Assembly: GCA_000198515.1 (NCBI GenBank)
Contig: FP929140.1
Location: 1-64,000, forward strand
Direction of reading: 5' to 3'
Origin: a gamma proteobacterium HdN1
GTDB lineage: Bacteria > Pseudomonadota > Gammaproteobacteria > Pseudomonadales > Ketobacteraceae
Length of the DNA: 64,000 nucleotides
The notes beneath the pieces were generated by a model. The model had not been told where the DNA came from and did not search any database. It worked only from the letters and a program-made list of their open reading frames with translations. Of the stretch, positions 35,303-42,995 are shown piece by piece; position 1 is the first letter of the stretch; each line of letters starts with the position of its first letter. The translations under genes were made by a program, and so were the position numbers.

Positions 35303-36307
35303 GTGAGTGATGAGTTGGAAGAATATGCGCGTTTATCCCCGGAGGATGTGATTCTTGCGGTGGAGAGCGTTGGGTTTTTAAGTGATGCGCGGATTCTTGC
35401 GCTCAATAGTTATGAAAATCGCGTCTATCAGGTTGGAATTGAGGAATCAGATCCAATGGTGGCGAAATTTTATCGGCCCTCACGCTGGACGGACGCGCAG
35501 ATTCTGGAAGAACACGCTTTTGTGGCGGCGCTTGTGGATGCGGAGATTCCAGTAGTGGCTCCGTGGGTGAAGGCTGGGAGCGGTGCAGATGGCGCTGGCT
35601 CATTGCATCATTATCAGGGCTATCGCTTTGCATTGTTCCCGCGCAAGGGTGGACAGGCGCCGGAACCTGGTGATCTTGATCAGCTTTATCGCATTGGGAT
35701 GTTGCTGGGGAGGATGCATGCGGTTGGACGCAAGCAGGAGTTTTCAGTGCGGCCTAGGCTCTCGCTAGAGCGTTATTTGGAGACGCCGATTGCGGCCGTT
35801 TGTCGCGATGGATTTTTGCCCGCCACTTTGTGTGATCGTTATCGGAAAATTACGGATACCTTGCGGATAAAGCTGAACGCTTTGCCGTGGGAGGCGGTTC
35901 AGTGGATTCGTACGCATGGTGATTGCCATGCGGGGAATGTGCTGTGGACGCGAGATGATGGGCCTTGGCTGGTAGATTTTGATGATTGCCAGAGTGCGCC
36001 CGCAGTGCAGGATTTATGGATGATGCTGACGAGCTCTCGGCTGGAGCAGGAATTGCAGTTGGCGGAATTGCTGGAGGGTTACTCTACTTTTTGCGAGTTC
36101 GATCGGCGTGAAATTGCGCTGATCGAAGGTTTGCGAAGTTTACGTATGGTGCATTATGCGGGTTGGTTGGCGTCGCGCTGGCACGATCCTGCATTTCCTC
36201 GGCACTTTCCTTGGTTTAACACGCAGCAGTACTGGCAGCAGCACCTGGCGGAACTGGAATTGCAATGTCTACAGCTTGATGAGGAGCCGTTGCGCTGTTT
36301 AGGCTAA
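35303..36307 (+). CDS. srkA: Stress response kinase A (SrkA/YihE)
   Basis: SrkA is a Ser/Thr protein kinase with an aminoglycoside-phosphotransferase-like fold that protects cells under envelope and redox stress. LNSYENRVYQVG, VAKFYRPSRWTDAQILEEHAF, RTHGDCHAGNVLW (catalytic loop) and LVDFDDCQSAPAVQDLWMM (metal-binding DFD) align with E. coli SrkA. GTG 35303 gives 334 residues, close to E. coli (328), with AAGG seven bases before it. ATG 35237 and GTG 35228 are possible longer starts. Confidence 0.9.
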   Translation: MSDELEEYARLSPEDVILAVESVGFLSDARILALNSYENRVYQVGIEESDPMVAKFYRPSRWTDAQILEEHAFVAALVDAEIPVVAPWVKAGSGADGAGSLHHYQGYRFALFPRKGGQAPEPGDLDQLYRIGMLLGRMHAVGRKQEFSVRPRLSLERYLETPIAAVCRDGFLPATLCDRYRKITDTLRIKLNALPWEAVQWIRTHGDCHAGNVLWTRDDGPWLVDFDDCQSAPAVQDLWMMLTSSRLEQELQLAELLEGYSTFCEFDRREIALIEGLRSLRMVHYAGWLASRWHDPAFPRHFPWFNTQQYWQQHLAELELQCLQLDEEPLRCLG

Positions 36308-36353
36308 CGATGTTGTTGCGGCTAACAATGTTGCTGTGGCTCGCGCTGCTGGA

Positions 36354-37310
36354 TTAGTCCGGTTGAGTGGGCTTTCGGGCTTGAGACTGTGCTTTCAATA
36401 CACGCTCTAGCCGCTGAACGAGTGCGTTATTGATGGTCATGTCCAGCAGGCGCTCGATTTCGGTGTCGACGATCATGTCGGCGAGTGCTGGGGTGCGGCG
36501 GATCAGTTTGGCAAGATTCGCGGCGCCTTCGCCGTCGGGAAGGCCGTCGGTGGCGTATTTTTTGTCGATGAGGTGGTAGAGCGCCATGTCGACGAAGCGT
36601 TCGGCAAGGCGTTCAATGTCTGCACGCACGAGGCTTACGTGTTTGATCAGGTCGGAAATGGGAATGCCGGCGGCGACCAGTTCTTTCGCTGCGTTGTAGA
36701 TGCGGGGCTTGAGGATGTGGATTTCATTGCCATGTACTGCGACGTAGCCGAGGGCGATGATTTGTTGGATGTCGTCTTGGGTAATGACGCCCTGAAAGTC
36801 ATTGAGTAGTTGGGCGAAGCCGATGTCGATGGGGGCTTCTTTGTTCCAAGCGGTGGTGATGGCGACTTCAAGGCCGAGGACGTCGCCAAGTGGACGGTCG
36901 GTTTCCCAGACGGTGATCAGGTCGCCGATGGAGGCGAGTGAGTAGCCGCGTTCGATCAGTTGACTGATGATGCGAAGCCGCGCAAGGTGCATTTCGCTAT
37001 AAATACCTACACGCCCGCGTCGGCGGGGTGGGTGGAGCAGGCCGCGATCTTGGTAGGCGCGGATGTTTCGCACGGTAGTTTGCGCAGCTTGGGCCAGTTG
37101 ATCAATGGTGAATTCTTGCGGTGGGTTTTTTTCGCCTTCGTTGCTGCTTGCGTCTTGTTGCAAAGTTTCCAGTAGATCAGCCAAATTGCTTGGGGCGGAG
37201 CTACTTTGCGTGGAGCTGCTTTGTGTGGAGTTGCTTTGTGTATTTTCGCTGTGCGCGTTTTTGCTCGGTGCGCTTTGGTTTTGAGAAGGCTGGTTGGGCG
37301 TGGAATTCAT
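36354..37310 (-). CDS. MerR-family transcriptional regulator with Ser/Gln-rich N-terminus
   Basis: The product has 318 residues. The DNA-binding domain begins around residue 65 with FTIDQLAQAAQTTVRNIRAYQDRGLL and the wing (RRRGRVGIYSEMHLARL), then LIERGYSLASIGDLI. The rest is a long helical effector domain not resembling metal-binding MerR proteins, with no Cys cluster. The first ~55 residues are low complexity (TQSSS repeats, encoded by three 15-bp tandem repeats at 37198-37242). ATG 37310 is the best start but lacks a clear ribosome binding site. It diverges from argC, 179 bp away. Confidence 0.8.
   Translation of the reverse strand: MNSTPNQPSQNQSAPSKNAHSENTQSNSTQSSSTQSSSAPSNLADLLETLQQDASSNEGEKNPPQEFTIDQLAQAAQTTVRNIRAYQDRGLLHPPRRRGRVGIYSEMHLARLRIISQLIERGYSLASIGDLITVWETDRPLGDVLGLEVAITTAWNKEAPIDIGFAQLLNDFQGVITQDDIQQIIALGYVAVHGNEIHILKPRIYNAAKELVAAGIPISDLIKHVSLVRADIERLAERFVDMALYHLIDKKYATDGLPDGEGAANLAKLIRRTPALADMIVDTEIERLLDMTINNALVQRLERVLKAQSQARKPTQPD
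37198..37242 (+). repeat. Three 15-bp tandem repeats in the MerR-family gene
   Basis: Three near-identical 15-bp units begin GAGCTACTTTGCGTG. They are in frame and encode a repeated five-residue TQSSS-type motif in the N-terminal tail of the minus-strand regulator. The copy number may vary between strains. Confidence 0.8.
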
Positions 37311-37489
37311 TGTGAAGGCGACGTCCGAATTGTTGGGCTTGCGTAGGAATATGGTTCGTTCGCCACATGATACGCGGGTTTGACGTTGGTTTGAAGGATA
37401 GACGTGAGGCTTGCCTTGTTTCAATAAGCACCTTGTTCGTACAATGGCGCAGCTTTTGGTTCAATACGGCGGTTGTGGGAGCAGTAACA

Positions 37490-38431
37490 ATGGGTATTCC
37501 TTCTATTTTTGTGGATGGCGAGCACGGTACTACCGGGTTGCAGATCGTTGAGCGGTTGGCGTCGCGCAAGGATGTGCAATTGCTGAGTATTCCGCATGAA
37601 CAGAGGCATTCGGCGCCGCTGCGTAAAGAGTTTTTGAATCGCGCGGACGTGGTGATTTTGTGTTTGCCGGATGAGGCTGCGCGTGAGGCGGTGTCTTGGA
37701 TTGAGAATCCCGCTGTGAAAGTGATTGATGCGAGTACCGCGCACCGCGTGCATCCGGATTGGGTGTTTGGATTTCCTGAGATGGCGCGGGGGCAGAGAGA
37801 GCGTATTGTGGCATCGTCGCGGGTGGCAAACCCTGGGTGCTACAGTACGGGGGCGATCGCTTTGCTGCGGCCGTTGATTGAATCGGGGGCGCTGGCGGCG
37901 GAGAGTGCCGTTAATATTTTGGGCGTATCGGGATATACGGGCGGTGGAAAGGCGCTGATCGGTGCGCATGAAGGGAGCGATCCTGAGCCTTTTGCGTTCT
38001 ATGCGCTTGGTTTGGCGCATAAACATGTGCCGGAGGTGCTACAGAATGCGGGCCTGCGGGTGAAGCCGGTGTTTTTGCCGAGTGTGGGGCACTTTCCCAC
38101 GGGGATGCTGGTGAGCATTCCTTTGCATGCGTCGCAACTTTCGGTGGGAGCGGAGCGTATTGCGCAGATCTTTGCTGATTGGTATGCGGGTGAGCGTTTT
38201 ATTCAGGTGGCGCCGCTGAATGATCAGGCGCATTTGGTGCGCGGCGCGTTTTTGCGGGCGGATAGTTTGTCGGGCACAAATAATTTAGAAATCTTTGTGT
38301 ATGCGAGCACCTCCGGTGAGGAGCTGGTCGTGATGGCTCGCTTAGATAATTTAGGCAAGGGTGCGTCGGGCGCAGCCGTGCAAAACCTGAATTTGCTGTT
38401 GGGCCTGCCTGAAGCGCGTGGGCTGGAATAG
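37490..38431 (+). CDS. argC: N-acetyl-gamma-glutamyl-phosphate reductase, type 2
   Basis: ArgC reduces N-acetylglutamyl phosphate to the semialdehyde in arginine synthesis. The product has 313 residues, the short type-2 form. IFVDGEHGTTGLQIVERL is the NADP-binding start typical of that form. NPGCYSTG carries the catalytic Cys, and KHVPEV and SVGHFPTGMLVSIPL are further family segments. ATG 37490 has GGGAG about 8 bases upstream. No other arginine genes are adjacent. Confidence 0.93.
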   Translation: MGIPSIFVDGEHGTTGLQIVERLASRKDVQLLSIPHEQRHSAPLRKEFLNRADVVILCLPDEAAREAVSWIENPAVKVIDASTAHRVHPDWVFGFPEMARGQRERIVASSRVANPGCYSTGAIALLRPLIESGALAAESAVNILGVSGYTGGGKALIGAHEGSDPEPFAFYALGLAHKHVPEVLQNAGLRVKPVFLPSVGHFPTGMLVSIPLHASQLSVGAERIAQIFADWYAGERFIQVAPLNDQAHLVRGAFLRADSLSGTNNLEIFVYASTSGEELVVMARLDNLGKGASGAAVQNLNLLLGLPEARGLE

Positions 38432-38457
38432 CCTGCGCGATTCAGGCAGGCTTCTAC

Positions 38458-38778
38458 CTACTGTGATGGCGCCGCTTTTGCGCGAGCGCTTGCGTCAGGC
38501 GGTACGGTCTGGATTTTGCCGCCGCCCGCAAGGAAGCGCTGCATGGCCTCTTCTAGCGCCGCGCGTTCTGCGTTTTTGGCGGATACCGTTAAGTTGGCAC
38601 CTTCCTGCATGGCTTCTTCGGAATCGCCGACGCCACCGTGGTGGTTGTAATCCGGAAGTTTGCGGGCCGCAGGGATGACTTCGTCGTTGGTGAGGTCGTC
38701 GCTGGTGGCTGCGCTTTCTGCCGTTAGGTCGGTGTCGGATGGTTCTTCAAGATCGTCGATCGAAACTTCTTCGTTCAT
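38458..38778 (-). CDS. SutA-like RNA polymerase-associated protein
   Basis: The product has 106 residues. The N-terminus is acidic and probably disordered (EEVSIDDLEEPSDTDLTAES). The C-terminal segment NAERAALEEAMQRFLAGGGK, followed by IQTVPPD, matches, from memory, the conserved helix and tail of Pseudomonas SutA. SutA binds RNA polymerase and alters initiation, including at rRNA promoters, in slow-growing cells. It lies 26 bases from argC, convergent. The assignment rests on the C-terminal motif only. Confidence 0.6.
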   Translation of the reverse strand: MNEEVSIDDLEEPSDTDLTAESAATSDDLTNDEVIPAARKLPDYNHHGGVGDSEEAMQEGANLTVSAKNAERAALEEAMQRFLAGGGKIQTVPPDASARAKAAPSQ

Positions 38779-39025
38779 GTCTAACCCCGGGCGCTACTTC
38801 GTCTGCAAGTGGTTGTACAAATTGGAATTTCGGCGATTATATACAGTGTGGCCGCTCGCTTTCTATGGGGGATGCGTGCTTTTTGTCATCCTGCGCGTTC
38901 ATCGCAAATTTTGCCACATTCAATGTGTAGCTGTTTAGGGTTGGCAATGTCAATTAGGCTGGCGTGAGTGTGGTTCCGGCGCTTGTTTTCGCAGGTTTTT
39001 TAGTTGAGAAAATTTTTCTTCTGCG

Positions 39026-39067
39026 AGTGGAGCGGCTTCGTTGCTTAGTGGAACGGCTTTGTTGCTT
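39026..39067. repeat. 21-bp tandem repeat downstream of the GGDEF/EAL gene
   Basis: There are two copies of a 21-bp unit beginning AGTGGAGCGGCTTCG, differing at two positions. A partial third copy from 39068 runs into the stop codon region of the minus-strand sensor gene. They lie in the 287-bp region 38779-39065, which is otherwise without recognisable features. Confidence 0.7.
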
Positions 39068-42000
39068 AGTGGAGCTGCGATGGCGAATGGGGCGCTTTTG
39101 CCAGCTCAAGGTAGCTCTCATCTAGCCAGTGGCATAGATCGGGCCAGGTGCGCGGTTGGGTAAGGAAATGCCCTTGAACTACGTCGCAGCCCATAAGCTC
39201 TAGTTTCGTGCAGGTTTGGTCATCTTCTACGCCGCCTGCGATCACGGTCATGTTGAGGTTGTGGGCGAGGCCAATGGTGGAGCGTACCATGAGCGCGTCA
39301 AGGTCGTTGTCGAGCATCTTCTGGACGAATTTGCGGTCGATTTTGAGTGTGGAAATGGGGAGATGACGCAAATGGCTGAGCGACGAGAAGCCGATGCCGA
39401 AGTTGTCGATGGAGAGGGCGACCCCCATGTCGGCAATGTCGTGTAAAAGTTTTGCCGAGAAATCAGGGTCTTGCATCAGTGCTGCTTCAGTGATTTCGAC
39501 TTCAAGATCGCCGCTGACTGCGCCGTGTTTGTCGAGTAGTTCGCTGAGCATCTCCAGGATACGCTCGTTCGCCAAGCTTCGGGTGGAGAGGTTTACGGCA
39601 ACGCTGATGCGATAGCCGAGTCGTTTCCACTCTTTTTGCTGTGCAAGAGCCATGTCGAGGATGCGATAAGTGAGCTTGTGGATGGCTTCGCCTTGTTCGG
39701 CGACGGGCACAAAAGATTCTGGGTAGAGAAAGCCGAGCGTTGGGTGTTGCCAGCGTACGAGCGCTTCCATGCCGGTGATGGTTTTGCTGTTCAGGGCGAT
39801 TTTGGGTTGGTAGTGCAGCACCAGCTCCCTGCCTTCGATGGCTTGGTTTAGTGCGGTGGCGATGCTGAGCTGTTCTGGGCTGTATTGATCCTGTGCTTGA
39901 TAGAGGACGATGTCGGCGCCTTGGCGTTTGGCGCGATACATGGCGGTATCGGCAGCACGCAGCAAAGTATGGCTGTCGTGGCCGTGATCGGGGTAGAGCG
40001 CAACGCCAATGCTGGCGCAAATCTGTACGTTTTGGCCGTTGATCAGGAGTGGGTGGCGGAGTGTGTTAGCGACGTTTTCCGCAAGGGTGAGGACCTCTTG
40101 CTGGTTTTCGTAGGTTGGCATGAGTAGGGTGAACTCATCCCCCCCCAAACGACAGGCGAGGACGTGATAGGTTTCGGCGATGCGGGCGAGCCGTCGACTG
40201 GTTTGTTGGAGCAATAAGTCGCCTGCGTGGTGGCCCATGGTGTCGTTGATTTCTTTGAAACGATTGAGATCCAGCAACATAAGTGCCATGCGTCGCGGGC
40301 TAGGGTTGGCGTTGAGTGCACTGGCAAATCGTTCGTGCAGCACTTGGCGATTCGGGAGGTGTGTCAGGTTATCGTGATTCGCTTGGTGTTCAAGTTCGCG
40401 TAGGTGCCGCGCGTTGGTGATTGCGAGGGATACGGTCTTGCCGATGGCTTCTAGGGTGTCATCTTGGAGTTGCTGCTGGCGTGGGGTGTGAAAGAAGAGC
40501 GCTATTGTGCCGATCACGCGCTGATGAAGGTGCAGTGGGATGAGTACGCCGTCGCCGATCTGATGTTCTTTTAGAAGCAGGGATAAAAGCGGAAATTCTT
40601 GCGCTTTAGGAAGTACTTCGCTGAGATGCAGGACGTTTCCGGATTGAATTGCGAGGCCGGAGAGGGTGTTTTGAAGGCGGGTCTGGCGATAGGGTTCAAT
40701 CTCTGTGTCTTGCAGTTCGCCGTTGTAGGCGAGTAGGTCGAGCATGTTTTCGTCGGTGTTGGCGAGGTAGAACATTCCGATATCGGATTTGCCGAGGATG
40801 CGTAGGACTTCAATGGTTTCCCATGCGATTTCTGAGATGTCGCTGATTGCGTTCAGGCGGGAGGAAAGCAGATTCAGCAGGCGGAGGCTGTTGTTGCTGT
40901 GTACGAGCTCGGTCTGGAATTCCTGTAATTCGTTTTCGAGAAGTTTACGGACGGAGATATCAACTGCGATGGCAACGATGTGCTTTTCGCTGTTGGATAT
41001 TGCGCGGCTTGTCGAGAGAAGTACGGGAAAGGTTTGGCCATGCTTGGTCGTCAGCCTGATTTCCAAGGTGTTTGTGTTTGCCTCTGAGCTGTTGGAGTCA
41101 GTGAGAATTTGCTCGATGGTTTTGGCGACCTTAGAGCAATCTTCTGGCGAGCAAAAATCTGAAATCCGCAGGTGCTTGGCTTCTTCGCTGGTGTATTCCA
41201 GATCGGCAAGAAATTGGGCGTTGTATTCAATAAGCTGCCCATCGGGGTTGATGACCATGAAAATTCCGGGCGTTGCATCCAGCGTGGCTTGCAGGAGCTG
41301 GGTTTGATGGCGAATTTCGCGTTCTGCGTTTTTGCGCTCGCTGATGTCGCGAGTAACGCTGATGAAGCGCTGCTTGTTGCTGCCAAGCTGGCGCAGAGTG
41401 ATTTCGGCATCGAATGCGGTGCCGTCGCCTCGCGTATGTCGCCATTCAAAGGATAATTTTTGAGCGTTCGCGCCGCGAACAAACAGCTTTTGCGCTTGTT
41501 CTTCGGAGAGTTCTCCGCTGGCCTGCAGTTCGGGCGATAACTCGTAGACGCTCTTGCCGATCAATTCGTTACGGGAAATCCCGAACAATTGAGGTGCGGT
41601 GTGATTGCAATCTACGATGCGCCCGTCTAGCCAGACCAGAATCCCGTCGGTGGAACTCTCTAGCAGAGCTTGATAATGGAGTTCTTCCTCTCTTAGCGCT
41701 TTTTCGGTGTAAAGCAGCCGATTGTGTTCGTTGAGAATGTCGCTTTGTCGGGTCATCGCGAATAACAGTGTTAGTGCGGTACCGGCGATGACGATGTTGC
41801 TTGCTTCTGGGCTTGAGTTATGCGCGAGTAGCGTTTGCATTGCGCCAATGCAGGTGAATACTACGATGATCGTTGGGATGCCACGTAGAATCTTGCTGTA
41901 CAAACGTGTGGTTTGCGGTGCGTAGGATGCGTTAAGTTGAAGCTTGCTGGCGGCTCCGGCGATCAACAGTAAGGCTGCGGATTCCCCGATTCGGCTCATT

Positions 42001-42707
42001 TGCTGCGTAAAGAGGTTGTGAGTAAGGATTTGTAGCCATGCGTTGGCGTGAAGAATGGCGAGTGCGCTGCAGCCGAAAAATACTGCAACATAACTCCAGT
42101 GGATACGGGTGCGGAGTGTGAGGGTCAGTACTAGCCCAAAGACAACGGGCAGCGCAAGCGTGAGCGGGTAGACCAAATCGCTGATGATGTGGTTGGGTGA
42201 AATCTGCTCTGCGAGGGGTGAATGCCAAAGAAAGCTGATGGTGAGCGTTGCCGCCAGTAAGGTTGCGGTGTCGAGCACTACGGTGCGGCGCGTAAGCCGA
42301 TCCAGTTGGGGCCACCCCCAATGGGCGATGCCTGCGGTGATGAGTAGCCCAGTCAACAGGTGCAGGAGGTTGTACGGCTCAATGAGGGTTTGTGTGAGGC
42401 GGCCTTGCGAAAGTGTGTCGAGCGTGCTCGCGCTACCATAGGCGAGGCAAGCGAGTGCGAACCAGCGAAGTGTGCCGCGCAGTTCAATGTTTAGAAACGG
42501 TTGGCTGGCAAGGAGCAGGCTTGCCCCCAAGCACGCTGCGCCCGCGCGATGCAGGAATTCAAACCATGGAAGTGCAGCGCTGCTCGGCGCTGTGAGCACA
42601 CCGAGCATTCCCGCTACAGTTGCGCTGAATAAGGCAAATAGCAGGAACGCGAGGAACACAGATGTGCGTTTGTGCCGCGCTAAAGTCTGCAAACTCTGAA
42701 CGTGCAT
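39066..42707 (-). CDS. Membrane GGDEF/EAL sensor with two PAS and one GAF-like domain
   Basis: The product has 1213 residues. About eight membrane helices (residues 15-335) form an input domain. Two PAS domains (about 345-460 and 470-590), a GAF-like domain (about 615-770), a GGDEF domain and an EAL domain follow. GGDEF is intact (RLGGDEF, about residue 854), so diguanylate cyclase activity is plausible. The RxxD inhibitory site is absent (TYHV at that position). EAL itself is present (GMEALVRW, about 979), as are NLST, ITE and KIDRKF. However, the usual DDFG is DNFG and the usual AEGVE is AGGVE. Loss of these metal/catalytic residues suggests weak or no c-di-GMP phosphodiesterase activity. 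Confidence 0.88.
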   Translation of the reverse strand: MHVQSLQTLARHKRTSVFLAFLLFALFSATVAGMLGVLTAPSSAALPWFEFLHRAGAACLGASLLLASQPFLNIELRGTLRWFALACLAYGSASTLDTLSQGRLTQTLIEPYNLLHLLTGLLITAGIAHWGWPQLDRLTRRTVVLDTATLLAATLTISFLWHSPLAEQISPNHIISDLVYPLTLALPVVFGLVLTLTLRTRIHWSYVAVFFGCSALAILHANAWLQILTHNLFTQQMSRIGESAALLLIAGAASKLQLNASYAPQTTRLYSKILRGIPTIIVVFTCIGAMQTLLAHNSSPEASNIVIAGTALTLLFAMTRQSDILNEHNRLLYTEKALREEELHYQALLESSTDGILVWLDGRIVDCNHTAPQLFGISRNELIGKSVYELSPELQASGELSEEQAQKLFVRGANAQKLSFEWRHTRGDGTAFDAEITLRQLGSNKQRFISVTRDISERKNAEREIRHQTQLLQATLDATPGIFMVINPDGQLIEYNAQFLADLEYTSEEAKHLRISDFCSPEDCSKVAKTIEQILTDSNSSEANTNTLEIRLTTKHGQTFPVLLSTSRAISNSEKHIVAIAVDISVRKLLENELQEFQTELVHSNNSLRLLNLLSSRLNAISDISEIAWETIEVLRILGKSDIGMFYLANTDENMLDLLAYNGELQDTEIEPYRQTRLQNTLSGLAIQSGNVLHLSEVLPKAQEFPLLSLLLKEHQIGDGVLIPLHLHQRVIGTIALFFHTPRQQQLQDDTLEAIGKTVSLAITNARHLRELEHQANHDNLTHLPNRQVLHERFASALNANPSPRRMALMLLDLNRFKEINDTMGHHAGDLLLQQTSRRLARIAETYHVLACRLGGDEFTLLMPTYENQQEVLTLAENVANTLRHPLLINGQNVQICASIGVALYPDHGHDSHTLLRAADTAMYRAKRQGADIVLYQAQDQYSPEQLSIATALNQAIEGRELVLHYQPKIALNSKTITGMEALVRWQHPTLGFLYPESFVPVAEQGEAIHKLTYRILDMALAQQKEWKRLGYRISVAVNLSTRSLANERILEMLSELLDKHGAVSGDLEVEITEAALMQDPDFSAKLLHDIADMGVALSIDNFGIGFSSLSHLRHLPISTLKIDRKFVQKMLDNDLDALMVRSTIGLAHNLNMTVIAGGVEDDQTCTKLELMGCDVVQGHFLTQPRTWPDLCHWLDESYLELAKAPHSPSQLH

Positions 42708-42995
42708 GCTTGCACCCGCCTAGCAGAGGGTTTGTGCGTGTTGTTCGTGCATCTCGTCGTCCTTGCGCTTTGTGTGCGCGTTCCGAGCGTATCGCATCTA
42801 TTTGAATTGTAGTGGTTTGGCTGGAAGCACCTAGCGCTTCCACTATAAGCAATATCTGGCCGAGTATCTCTGTAGAATAGACCAAAATGCAATAGGTTTG
42901 TTGGCGGTTATTTCTATCTTAATATTGGCCGCTTAGCGGTGCTGCTACAGTATTGAGTGCTGCGGTTTTTGTTTTGTGAGGCTTGAGTTGGGTTT

